DNA from: Pseudobutyrivibrio ruminis DSM 9787
Lineage (GTDB): Bacteria > Bacillota > Clostridia > Lachnospirales > Lachnospiraceae
Direction of reading: 5' to 3'
Assembly: GCF_900218035.1 (NCBI RefSeq)
Contig: NZ_OBMR01000006.1
Coordinates: 186,001-250,000, forward strand
Length of the DNA: 64,000 bases
The notes beneath the pieces are model-generated. The model was not told where the DNA came from, ran no database searches, and saw only the letters and a program-made list of their open reading frames with translations. A program made the position numbers and the translations under genes. Position 1 is the first letter of the stretch, and the number at the start of each line of letters is the position of its first letter. Positions 17,379-26,067 of this stretch are shown here, one piece after another.

Positions 17379-18347
17379 TTATTGAATTCCTTTTAGTAGA
17401 ATGTCTGCGATGTACTCCATATCAGCATCGTCATATGTTTGTGTGATTGGTAGTGGTACTAGGTACTTGGAAAGCTTCTTTTCGAATGCATTTGTGTCTT
17501 TGGATTCCTCAATCCATCTCCACCAACGTGGAACGAATATTTTATTTTCAACAAGCATCTCCCTGAGGCCTTCCTTTTCAAACAAGAATGGGTAGACCAT
17601 AGGTGCTCCATTTTCCAGAACTGGCTTTAGTTCGTTGTACTGGCCAAGTAGCTGATGAAGCTTGTTGAAATTAGAAATACGTTTTTCGTTTACTGATGCC
17701 AAATCGATGCCTGACATCATTGTCTCTGTCAACTTTGACATGTAGCACATTCCTTCTACATTGATGTGCTCCTCGTTTTCTTTTGACATAGCGTAAGCTT
17801 CGTTTGGTCCTGCCTCGATTGCTTTCAACAAAAAGCCTGCTGCATCGGCACTATTACCTGTAGGAATATCCAAACGAGGGATATCAGCGCCAACTAAGAA
17901 AGCACCATCGGCCACCCCAAAGAATTTACGACAGCTGTATGCGCTTAATGTACCACGCATTGGCTTTGTAAAAAAGCCCTGGGTATTATCAAAAAGAACA
18001 TGACTGTGCTCTGCAATAATATCCTGCTGCATCACATGGGTCATAATGCCAAAGTAATTCGTATATACGAAGAGGGCTCGGTCATCAAAACCACCTTCAG
18101 GCGCGATAGGCATAAGCTGCTCATCAATATTATAGTAACGAGCTTCCACGCCGACCTCTAAAAGACCAGCCTCTACTGTCTTACAAGTGTAGTATGGGAT
18201 GTAGCAAGTTTTGTAGTTGAATGCAAGACATGCATAGGCAATGGCATTACGACCACTGTTCAACGCTACATAGTCAAATCCCGGGAAATAATCCGTATTA
18301 ATTTTATTGATTTCTAGTGGCAAGCATCCACCATATTCCTTCTGCAT
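17379..18347 (-). CDS. PLP-dependent aminotransferase-fold protein (DegT-like, atypical)
   Basis: A 322-aa protein. YVALNSGRNAIAYACLAF is the PLP phosphate-binding start seen in DegT/DnrJ sugar aminotransferases, and LSAYSCRKFFGVADGAFLV resembles the internal-aldimine lysine region (S-x-R-K-F-F in place of the usual S-F-x-x-x-K). It is shorter than standard sugar aminotransferases (about 370-390 aa) and lacks the clear G-x-N-x-R/K pattern of LegC (32113-33279). It follows a WlbA-like dehydrogenase, which elsewhere feeds a 3-keto sugar to an aminotransferase, so it may aminate that product. Last gene before the terminator. Confidence 0.6.
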   Translation of the reverse strand: MQKEYGGCLPLEINKINTDYFPGFDYVALNSGRNAIAYACLAFNYKTCYIPYYTCKTVEAGLLEVGVEARYYNIDEQLMPIAPEGGFDDRALFVYTNYFGIMTHVMQQDIIAEHSHVLFDNTQGFFTKPMRGTLSAYSCRKFFGVADGAFLVGADIPRLDIPTGNSADAAGFLLKAIEAGPNEAYAMSKENEEHINVEGMCYMSKLTETMMSGIDLASVNEKRISNFNKLHQLLGQYNELKPVLENGAPMVYPFLFEKEGLREMLVENKIFVPRWWRWIEESKDTNAFEKKLSKYLVPLPITQTYDDADMEYIADILLKGIQ

Positions 18348-18407
18348 ATCTTTTCTCCATATACAACGGAATCCAGCCTTAATAGCCGGATTCCAAAATT
18401 ATTATAA

Positions 18408-19487
18408 TTATTTATCAAATCTTCCTACGAAGTCCATTGTGCTGCAATCCTTCATTGGGAATTCAACTGATTCTCCTGTTGCAGCTGATTTATAAATAGC
18501 AAGAACCATTTCAAGGGCGCGACGTCCTGCCTCGCCGTTTACATATGGCTCTCTGTCGTTTTCGATAGCATCGATAACATCACGATAGAGCTTTGTATGA
18601 CCAAATCCATATACGTTTGGAGGAAGCTCTGAGCATTCTTTCTTAACCTGCTCTGGCTCGTCGATGTAATCTGAGAAATTCCACTCTTCAAGAAGGTTTA
18701 CAGCATCTCCGCCGGCCTTAACTGTACCCTTATCACCGAAGATGTAAAGTGTCTCCTCGAGGTTCTTAGGGAATACGTCTGTAGTTCCTTCGATGATACC
18801 GTAGCTGCCGTTTGCAAACTGAACGAGAGCGATACCAAGGTCCTCAGCCTGGATGTAGTCGTGCTTTAATCTGTCTGTCATACCTACGACACGAACAACA
18901 TCATCACCCATCATCCAACGGAGAAGGTCGATATCGTGGATACACTGATTCATAAGTGCTCCGCCGTCCTGCTCCCATGTGCCTCTCCATGAAGCGCGGT
19001 CATAGTATTCGTGGTCACGAGCCCAGCGAATGTGAGCTGTACCGTATAAAAGACGACCAAATCTGCCCTTTTCAAGAGCTTCTCTAATCATCTGGATTGA
19101 CTTGTTGAATCTGTTCTGGTGGCAAGCACAAACCTTAACACCTTTCTTGTGTCCTGCTTCGATGATTTTATCTGCATCTGAAAGTGAAAGAGCGATTGGC
19201 TTTTCTATGATAACGTTGCAGCCAGCCTCGATACAATCGAGAGCAATCTGAGCATGCTTACCTGACTCTGTAGCGATTGCTACAAGCTCTGGCTTCATCT
19301 CCTCAAGCATCTTTTTGTAATCTGTGTATTGCTTAACATAGCTTGCATCAAGATCGAACTTCTTGATTTTGTCTTCTGTGTTTTTAAGGTCAAGGTCACA
19401 AAGTGCAACTAAATCAAGGCCTGTTTTCTGTGATGCTACTACGTGGTTTGGTGAAATACGTCCACAACCGATAATTGCATATCTCAT
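18408..19487 (-). CDS. Gfo/Idh/MocA oxidoreductase, WlbA/WbpB-like
   Basis: A 359-aa protein with the N-terminal NAD motif AIIGCGRISPNH, the catalytic EKP (VIIEKPIALSLSDADKII) and RWARDHEYYDRASWRGTWEQDGGALMNQ, which closely resembles WlbA/WbpB, the UDP-N-acetylglucosaminuronate 3-dehydrogenases. The likely reaction is oxidation of a sugar at C3 to allow amination. No UDP-GlcNAc 6-dehydrogenase or N-acetyltransferase partner of that classical pathway is next to it, so the substrate could differ. Its start overlaps the preceding stop by one base (TAATG). Confidence 0.8.
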   Translation of the reverse strand: MRYAIIGCGRISPNHVVASQKTGLDLVALCDLDLKNTEDKIKKFDLDASYVKQYTDYKKMLEEMKPELVAIATESGKHAQIALDCIEAGCNVIIEKPIALSLSDADKIIEAGHKKGVKVCACHQNRFNKSIQMIREALEKGRFGRLLYGTAHIRWARDHEYYDRASWRGTWEQDGGALMNQCIHDIDLLRWMMGDDVVRVVGMTDRLKHDYIQAEDLGIALVQFANGSYGIIEGTTDVFPKNLEETLYIFGDKGTVKAGGDAVNLLEEWNFSDYIDEPEQVKKECSELPPNVYGFGHTKLYRDVIDAIENDREPYVNGEAGRRALEMVLAIYKSAATGESVEFPMKDCSTMDFVGRFDK

Positions 19488-20740
19488 TATTTATCCTCCT
19501 GTTTCAACAAACAATACGCCACTAAATAAGTGTAGTATGGTGTCATGTATTTATAGAACATATCAATGCCCAAATCCATGAACACAAATGAAATCATAAA
19601 TGAAAATATTATCAACTTTGCCATTTTGTTTTTGGTAAAGAATGATTTAATGATTAGGTAAACTGGGAACCAGTAATACATTATAAACCCAAAGATTCCA
19701 AAAGAGAATAATAGCTCGAGGAAATTCATGTGGGTGTGAATGTTTCGGTATGCAATAACTGTTCCTTCGTTTGGTCTATATTCTTCAAGCAATGAATATG
19801 GCATTTGCTTGAATGCATAGAAGCCGTGGCCGAAAATTGGGTGTTCCCAGAAATGCTCCTTCACCGCAGCTATAACTGCCATTCGCTGTCCTGTGCTGGT
19901 GTGCAAATCGTATTCTGTAGCGCCGATTCCTGAAAACATTTCAACGATTCTATCTCCGATGATTCCATATAACGCTGGAATCAACATAATAGCTGCTGAA
20001 CCTGCCACAGCAATAACTACAAGGATTAGAATGTTTCTTCTAACTGTCTTTTTATCTTTTGCCGAACCAAGAAGCATGATTGCAAATACTAGCACGATTG
20101 GAAGTACTGATGATTTTGAACCAGATGCTACAATCTGGAATATTGCAAGCAAAGCTCCTGGCAAATGTTTTTTGAACTGTCTATTAATGATTACCTGATA
20201 CAAGAGTGGAATCAACATAACCAAAAGCAGATTTCCTGTATCAACACATGTGCCGGCTGGTGTAGCGCCTACACGGGAGGTCATACCTTCTAACCATTCA
20301 CCCCACACCGGATCAAAGATAAGGCTTGTAATAAGTGTTGCCACTATGACGATGTTGCCTGCCCAAGAAATCACATCAAGCATATCCTCTTTGTTATGGA
20401 AGAGAATAATCATAATGAATATAGCCGGAACAACTGTCAAAATGTGGTACTGACGGCTGTACATATCGGTGTAAACGCCAAGTTTAAAGTGGCCGTATAT
20501 GAATACTAAAACCGAAAATGCCAATAACCATGCCATAGCCGGATTAAACAAAGCCTGTTTTATTGTCTTTTTATCCTTAACAAAAAGAATTAGACACCAT
20601 GCTGCCCCAAGAGCGTTCGCAATAACATTAGCCAATACGTACTGCATTCCAAGGGCAATGCCAAGGTCGCATCTGGCGTACACAATGGCTGCCACCATTA
20701 TTATGGATATTAGCCTTTTATGTTTGTAAATCTTATCCAT
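19487..20740 (-). CDS. O-antigen ligase/polymerase family membrane protein (Wzy-like)
   Basis: A polytopic protein of about 417 aa with some ten hydrophobic helices and a large extracytoplasmic loop holding HFWEHPIFGHGFYAFKQMPYS, the H-x(5)-G-H-G-F type segment of the Wzy_C/O-antigen ligase domain. I use the ATG at 20740 because GGAG lies 6 nt before it; ATG codons at 20743 and 20752 are alternatives, the last overlapping the upstream stop. It probably polymerises lipid-linked repeats outside the membrane, working with the Wzx flippase at 35861. Confidence 0.8.
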   Translation of the reverse strand: MDKIYKHKRLISIIMVAAIVYARCDLGIALGMQYVLANVIANALGAAWCLILFVKDKKTIKQALFNPAMAWLLAFSVLVFIYGHFKLGVYTDMYSRQYHILTVVPAIFIMIILFHNKEDMLDVISWAGNIVIVATLITSLIFDPVWGEWLEGMTSRVGATPAGTCVDTGNLLLVMLIPLLYQVIINRQFKKHLPGALLAIFQIVASGSKSSVLPIVLVFAIMLLGSAKDKKTVRRNILILVVIAVAGSAAIMLIPALYGIIGDRIVEMFSGIGATEYDLHTSTGQRMAVIAAVKEHFWEHPIFGHGFYAFKQMPYSLLEEYRPNEGTVIAYRNIHTHMNFLELLFSFGIFGFIMYYWFPVYLIIKSFFTKNKMAKLIIFSFMISFVFMDLGIDMFYKYMTPYYTYLVAYCLLKQEDK

Positions 20741-20751
20741 CATAATCTCCA

Positions 20752-22299
20752 TTAATTAAAAACAAAAACGTTTGGCGCTGATTTGAACCAAACAAGGCGA
20801 ACTCCGGCTTCGCTTAAATAAGCTGCCAAAGCTCCCGCTGTATAGTTAGGGCTGGTCATGATTGCATCTGTCGTATCGAAGATTGCAACTTCTGGATTGA
20901 CCAACTCGTAAAAACCTGTTTCAGTAGGCATGCTATTATTGCCATGGTGTCCGCATTGAAGAATATCTGCCTTCAATTCATCACCATAAGTTTTAACTAA
21001 ATAGTTTGCCATGTATTCGCTATGGCAATCACCGCAAATAAGAATGCTGCGATTTGGTGTAGCCATTTTAAAAACTAGCGAATCGTTATTTGGAATATCC
21101 TCACGACAATCTACAACCACATCATCAAATGCATTGAAGAAAGTGATAGTCAAATCATCACTGAAGGTTAAAACATCGTCTCTTTGGACATAATTGATAT
21201 TGTCTGCCTCTGCTGTGATTTCCTGGAACTTGTTGAAAGAATCAACATCATCCCATTCCTGTGCTACGCTGTAGAACAAATCAGCATCCAGTGGTGTGAT
21301 GTAAACCTGGTCGATAGTGATGCCCTGTGGATCCTCGTAAATTGCATTGAAAGCATCGATGTGATCCATGTGATAATGAGTGATTATCCAAGCGTCAACC
21401 TCTCCACCTAATGCCTTGATATTCTCACGAAGCGTATCGTCATTTTCACCATGACCGCCGTCGATGACGATAAGTGTGCCGTCCTTTTGGTTGTACATTG
21501 TGTAGCACATGCACTGCAAGTCTGAACCGTCATCGTACTCTGTCAAAATCCAATCGCCGTAGATTGGAGTGAGAACTGCATAATATGGTGTGCGGCCGTA
21601 AAGCTCAAACCCATAATTCAAATATGTATTTAAGATATCTTCTGCCGCAGATACAACAACATAATCCACGTTGTTGTCAGCGCAATAATTCGCTACTGAT
21701 TCTGGATTAGGTGTTGGATTTGTAAGCTCGTATGCTATATCATCAATTTCTCTGCCATATGGCATAGAGAATCGGCTATCGATTTGACGTAGATAAATTG
21801 TGACATCCAATGGTGCCATGATACGGATTGTATCGCCTTCATAATCAGCAAATACATCGCTGATGGTGATAACATCCTGAGGAACCTTATTGCGATTCTC
21901 AGCCTTTGTAAACCAATCCTCAGTGTAAAGGCATCTGCCACAGATACACACTACTGCCAGACTGGCAACCAGTGCTATAAGCTTTTGCTTACCCTGAAAT
22001 CTCATTACAAAAAGTGTCAGGCCATATGCCACAATAATCAACACTGGAATCACACTATAAAAGCGCAAGTAATATTGTTCAAATGCATTTTCCTTGAGAA
22101 TCCATTTTCCGATTATCAAGGTCAACGGATTATATATGAAAACTAACACAAGTCCTGTATACCATAGAAATGTGTATCGTTTTATTTTTTCTTTTTCAAA
22201 GAATAGAATCAGCCCTAGAGCAACTACAAACAATAATGCATATGCAAGCTTGCCCCAAAATGTGGCTGATATTCCTGTTATGACATTAATCCATTCCAT
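20752..22299 (-). CDS. Membrane domain fused to ComEC-type metallo-beta-lactamase
   Basis: A 515-aa protein. Residues 1-125 hold about four hydrophobic helices. Residues 130-245 resemble the soluble tail of large GT-C-like membrane proteins (YCADNNVDYVVVSAAEDILNTYLNYGFELYGRTPYYAVL). From residue 260 a metallo-beta-lactamase domain begins, with ITHYHMDH (H308, H310, D312, H313) and ILQCGHHGNNS as metal ligands, like the ComEC C-terminal domain. The gene overlaps the preceding membrane-protein gene by 22 bp; the pair looks like one larger membrane enzyme split in two, with a hydrolase added. The function in glycan assembly is unknown; a phosphodiesterase or hydrolase acting outside the cell is possible. 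Confidence 0.75.
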   Translation of the reverse strand: MEWINVITGISATFWGKLAYALLFVVALGLILFFEKEKIKRYTFLWYTGLVLVFIYNPLTLIIGKWILKENAFEQYYLRFYSVIPVLIIVAYGLTLFVMRFQGKQKLIALVASLAVVCICGRCLYTEDWFTKAENRNKVPQDVITISDVFADYEGDTIRIMAPLDVTIYLRQIDSRFSMPYGREIDDIAYELTNPTPNPESVANYCADNNVDYVVVSAAEDILNTYLNYGFELYGRTPYYAVLTPIYGDWILTEYDDGSDLQCMCYTMYNQKDGTLIVIDGGHGENDDTLRENIKALGGEVDAWIITHYHMDHIDAFNAIYEDPQGITIDQVYITPLDADLFYSVAQEWDDVDSFNKFQEITAEADNINYVQRDDVLTFSDDLTITFFNAFDDVVVDCREDIPNNDSLVFKMATPNRSILICGDCHSEYMANYLVKTYGDELKADILQCGHHGNNSMPTETGFYELVNPEVAIFDTTDAIMTSPNYTAGALAAYLSEAGVRLVWFKSAPNVFVFN

Positions 22300-23441
22300 A
22301 AATTATAAAAGAAATTTGGCTCCCATTGTCTTTGTAGTAACAGTGCTACGCTTACATAAATGATTGCCTGAACAAAAGGCCCAAACAGGCCGGCAAGCAA
22401 ATAGCGTATACCATAGATTCTACGGTTGTATACTGACATCAAAACGAACATTCCCACCACCATAATAGTGACAAGCAACGCTGATGTGACTGTAAGAGAG
22501 CATGCGCCTAGTGACACCAAGCAAATAGTCAGTGCTACTCGCTTATCAAGTTCTTCAGCAAATGCTCTAGCTAAAAAGCAAATCATAAACGGAACTACAA
22601 CTGCTGTGAGCACCGCTTTGCCCTGCCACAATGCACAAAGCAAACGGAAGGTTGGTGAATAGTGGGAAAACATTCCCATGATGTATGTTACCGATAGGAT
22701 AATCATAAAAATCAACCTATCATCAGCTTTTGCAAATAGGAATCTAGCCATGTAATAATAAATACCATATGCTACCAAAAGCATAATTACAGGCAAAATT
22801 GTATGGCAAACTGTTGTGACATCAAATGATGATACAACAAAAAGATAAGCTACATAAGTAGTCCAAGATTGTGCCACTCGCTTTGGTGATGTGTATGGTG
22901 CCTCACCCGTGATGAAGTTTACATTGGTAATCATATCGCTGTTGATATCATCTACAGAAGTAACTACAACATCATAATCATCATAAGACCATTCGTTAAT
23001 CTCGTAGCGGTATGCTGCATAAATCTGAAGCAACATGAGAACCGCTAGAATTATCGCATATACGATATTAAGCTTGTTTGTTTTTATTTCTCCAAATGTT
23101 TCTCTGCAATCAATCCTGTAGATTCCTAAATCCGTTTTGAATTTCTTGCCATCGATTACGATCCAAAGAATAACAAGCGCTACTACTATCAACGAATAGA
23201 TGATAGACAGTCTATGAAAGCCTCCCACAATAAGCTTTGTGGTCATAGTTTTGTTCTGGTACCAGCAGAACCCAAAATTCAGCATATAGAAAACTGCCTG
23301 AAGGCTAAAGAATCCTGCAATGTAACGAACAATCGGGCTTTTCAATATTTGACTCTTTGCTCTGTATGTAATTAGTCTGCCCACTGCTACAGGCACAAGT
23401 GTGAAGTGTAGCAGGAAGGCTAAAGCTCTAATTAAAATCAT
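22278..23441 (-). CDS. Polytopic membrane protein (DUF6077/GT-C-like)
   Basis: A 387-aa protein with ten or so hydrophobic segments and one extracytoplasmic stretch (EWSYDDYDVVVTSVDDINSDM, ITGEAPYTSPKRVAQSWTTYV) near residues 145-195. Acidic residues in that first loop recall the catalytic loops of GT-C glycosyltransferases. The start overlaps the CMP-transferase stop by one base and the end overlaps the metallo-beta-lactamase fusion by 22 bp. It may use a lipid-linked sugar as donor. No precise family function can be given. Confidence 0.6.
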   Translation of the reverse strand: MILIRALAFLLHFTLVPVAVGRLITYRAKSQILKSPIVRYIAGFFSLQAVFYMLNFGFCWYQNKTMTTKLIVGGFHRLSIIYSLIVVALVILWIVIDGKKFKTDLGIYRIDCRETFGEIKTNKLNIVYAIILAVLMLLQIYAAYRYEINEWSYDDYDVVVTSVDDINSDMITNVNFITGEAPYTSPKRVAQSWTTYVAYLFVVSSFDVTTVCHTILPVIMLLVAYGIYYYMARFLFAKADDRLIFMIILSVTYIMGMFSHYSPTFRLLCALWQGKAVLTAVVVPFMICFLARAFAEELDKRVALTICLVSLGACSLTVTSALLVTIMVVGMFVLMSVYNRRIYGIRYLLAGLFGPFVQAIIYVSVALLLQRQWEPNFFYNLWNGLMS

Positions 23442-24142
23442 TATTTATTCTCATCTAATCTTTTTTGTAAAAGGCATTTTGCGAATTCAAAGTCGATTGG
23501 ATAATCGATGTCGATTGAATCCTCGCGCTTCATGATATAGGCAACTGTGTTGTCACAGTAGTATGTACGCTTTTCCTTAAGAAGCTTGTAGTCCAAGATA
23601 TAGATAGCTCCGTTTGGCACGATGTATGTCTCGTTGTTCTGGCGGTTTGTCATGGTAATGCCCTGGCCAAAACCTGCGTTTTCAACACGGCCCTGCTCGT
23701 TGAGCTTGTGATACCAGCTAGCTGGAACCTCTGCCTCTGCAAAGGAAATAAGTGTAGTGGCACCATCCTTTTTGAACTGCTCCAATGCTTCATCGATGTG
23801 CTGCTCTGTACGGAGAGGCACTGTTGGAAGAAGCACCATGAACTTTTCAATCTGCTCTCCTGTTTCATTCATAACAAACTCTGTTGCATGAAGATAAACA
23901 TCGATAGCTGATGCTGTATCGCTTGAAAGCTCTGCTGGACGCATGAATGGAACCTCAGCTCCGTACTCGCGTGCAACTGCGGCGATTGCCTCATCATCTG
24001 TAGTAACGATGACGCGATCTACGCCCTTTGCTTTCTTGGCCGCTTCTATCGTATATGCGATAAGAGGCTTGCCACAGATTTCTTTAATATTTTTTCCTGG
24101 GACTCCCTTAGAGCCCCCTCTAGCTGGAATAAATGCAATCAT
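23441..24142 (-). CDS. legF: CMP-nonulosonate cytidylyltransferase (LegF/NeuA-like)
   Basis: The 233-aa frame starts at the ATG at 24142, one base after the synthase stop, with GGGGAG 8 nt upstream; the longer open frame lies inside the synthase gene. The N-terminal loop FIPARGGSKGVPGKNIKEI is the full NeuA signature, followed by PLRTEQHIDEAL and a C-terminal SIDIDYPIDFEFA. It activates the nonulosonic acid made by the adjacent synthase with CTP. The neighbouring legB/legC/ptmE set suggests legionaminic acid rather than sialic acid. Confidence 0.9.
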   Translation of the reverse strand: MIAFIPARGGSKGVPGKNIKEICGKPLIAYTIEAAKKAKGVDRVIVTTDDEAIAAVAREYGAEVPFMRPAELSSDTASAIDVYLHATEFVMNETGEQIEKFMVLLPTVPLRTEQHIDEALEQFKKDGATTLISFAEAEVPASWYHKLNEQGRVENAGFGQGITMTNRQNNETYIVPNGAIYILDYKLLKEKRTYYCDNTVAYIMKREDSIDIDYPIDFEFAKCLLQKRLDENK

Positions 24143-24143
24143 C

Positions 24144-25193
24144 TTAGAAATCTCCCCACTGGAATAATTCGTCTGCTTCGATATCGCGCTTAAGCTCTTT
24201 GCCGATAAGCATTTCGTAGAACTTAGGTGAGATTGCTGTACCTGGGCGCTTGTAGTCAAGGTCTTCCTCTGTGAGGATGTGGCCTTTCTTGAGGTCGCAT
24301 GCTGCTACGATTGAGCGCTTGTACTCCTCACGCTGGTGCTTGCTTTCGTTTACAACCTTGCGGAAACTTCCCATCATCTTGTAGCCCTGCTCTGCAGCGT
24401 CGCAGATAATCTTCATTTCCTCTGGGTTTGCTGAGATCTTGTGATCCCATCCCTTCATGTTCTTGTCCATTGTGAAGTGCTTCTCGATGATGCAAACATT
24501 CTTTGCAATAGACATGATAGGTGCAACCACACCAAATGTATGATCAGAGTATCCTGTAGGATATCCAAATGCCATGCGGTACATATCGATGTTGTTGAGG
24601 TTAACCTGCTCGTCTGCTGGTGGGTAGATTGATACGCAGTGAAGTACGCAGATTTCCTTGCATCCGCCTGCCTCGATTGCTGCGATAGCGTTAACAACAT
24701 CATCCATGCCTGTAAGTCCTGTAGAGATAACTACTGGCACGCCCTTGCTTCCGATGTACTTAAGGAATGGTACGTTTTCAACGTCCATAGAAGCTACCTT
24801 GATGAATGGAACGTGAAGCTCATCAACAAGAAGATCTACGCCAGCCTTGTCGAAAGGTGTTGATGTAAAGTCGATGTCGAGCTCGTCGCAATATGCCTTA
24901 AGCTCGTGATGCTGCTCCTTTGAAAGGGCGTAAGCTTCTACGATTGACTCAAGTGTATAGTCTGTTCTGTTGCGATAGTCATCGCCTAAGAAATAGTTGT
25001 CGTCGTAATTCTTCTTTGAGAATACATTACTCTTTGTGAAAGACTGAAGCTTGATGCAATCAGCACCGCACTCCTTTGCTGTCTTAATCATTGTCTTTGC
25101 AAGCTCCATATCACCATTGTGATTTGCTCCAAGCTCTGCAATTACGTATGGCTTTTTGCCACCTGCTACCATATCCTGATAATTAAATCTCAT
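24144..25193 (-). CDS. legI: Nonulosonic acid synthase (NeuB/LegI family)
   Basis: A 349-aa PEP-dependent condensing enzyme. YVIAELGANHNGDMELAKTMI is the NeuB N-terminus with its metal-binding histidine; DFTSTPFD and GYSDHT and IIEKHFTMDKNMKGWDHKISANPEEM follow in the usual order, and the last 60 residues (RSIVAACDLKKGHILTEEDLDYKRPG) form the SAF antifreeze-like domain. It condenses a 6-carbon 2,4-diacetamido (or related) sugar with phosphoenolpyruvate to form the 9-carbon 2-keto acid. The start overlaps the glycosyltransferase stop by 11 bp. Confidence 0.92.
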   Translation of the reverse strand: MRFNYQDMVAGGKKPYVIAELGANHNGDMELAKTMIKTAKECGADCIKLQSFTKSNVFSKKNYDDNYFLGDDYRNRTDYTLESIVEAYALSKEQHHELKAYCDELDIDFTSTPFDKAGVDLLVDELHVPFIKVASMDVENVPFLKYIGSKGVPVVISTGLTGMDDVVNAIAAIEAGGCKEICVLHCVSIYPPADEQVNLNNIDMYRMAFGYPTGYSDHTFGVVAPIMSIAKNVCIIEKHFTMDKNMKGWDHKISANPEEMKIICDAAEQGYKMMGSFRKVVNESKHQREEYKRSIVAACDLKKGHILTEEDLDYKRPGTAISPKFYEMLIGKELKRDIEADELFQWGDF

Positions 25194-26046
25194 AGGAATC
25201 CTCCATTAAAATATTGCTCCACCAATAACCGTTGCGGTCATGGCTTGTATCTATTGAATCAATATCCAGCTTCTGCAAATCCTGATACAGGTGCTCGAAG
25301 TAAGGATATCTCTTTGCCAAGTTTTTATAGTGTGTCAGCTTTACTTGGTACTCCTGCTCCACATTGTGAGAGGTGCCAACCTGATTGCTATCGTGAATGC
25401 GATAGATGGTGTCGGCATTGTCAACAAGCTTTCCCGGGCCAATGTCCATAAGAAGCCTTGTGAAGAAATACCAATCAAACACTGGGCAATCTCCCTCTGA
25501 AAGTGTGGCCATGAAATCGTCGGTCAGCATGTGAAGATTGATTGCTGTAGTGCCCATTCCGATGAAGTTGGACTGGGAAATAAGCCTTGCACTATCAACT
25601 GTTTTAGGCATGTTTTCAAGGACTGTTTTGCCGTCCTCTGTAACTAATTCATTATAGTAGAAAGCATATGATTTGTCTAATTGATAGGCCTCCTTGAAAG
25701 CCCTAATTCTGGTTGGCACGAATGTGTCATCTGCATCACAAACCACCAGCAAATCATAGCCTAGAGCCTTAGCTTTCTTAATCATCTCTATACGAGTCTG
25801 GGCGATGGTGCAGCCCAGCGGACGCAGGTTGAGGAAATTGACTTTGCCATTGAGATGGACCAAGTTTTGATTTGCATCCTGCTGGTCATTAATCACATTA
25901 AGCCTAATCAAATCCTCATCTGTGTAATTGTCGTTAGTTATCAACAAGTCGAAGTCTTTATCCTGCTGGTTATCCACGGATGTGAGTAAATCCTGGAGGA
26001 AAACTTCCGCCTGCTTGTATATAACTGTTCCTAAAACAGCTTTCAT
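25183..26046 (-). CDS. Family 2 glycosyltransferase
   Basis: A 287-aa soluble protein with LGTVIYKQAEVFLQDLLTSVDNQ at the start and LLVVCDADDTFVPTRI near residue 95, the latter carrying the D-x-D-D metal motif of GT-A enzymes. It is located between the nonulosonate synthase and a GT4 gene, and probably adds one sugar of the repeat. Substrate unknown. Confidence 0.8.
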   Translation of the reverse strand: MKAVLGTVIYKQAEVFLQDLLTSVDNQQDKDFDLLITNDNYTDEDLIRLNVINDQQDANQNLVHLNGKVNFLNLRPLGCTIAQTRIEMIKKAKALGYDLLVVCDADDTFVPTRIRAFKEAYQLDKSYAFYYNELVTEDGKTVLENMPKTVDSARLISQSNFIGMGTTAINLHMLTDDFMATLSEGDCPVFDWYFFTRLLMDIGPGKLVDNADTIYRIHDSNQVGTSHNVEQEYQVKLTHYKNLAKRYPYFEHLYQDLQKLDIDSIDTSHDRNGYWWSNILMEDSYEI

Positions 26047-26067
26047 ACTGCTTACCTCTTGTTATTT

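Noticed and set aside
22278-22299. Frameshift joining the two overlapping membrane-protein genes
   Set aside because: Both genes have good starts and stops and the overlap is short; a split gene is possible but an error cannot be shown from sequence alone.
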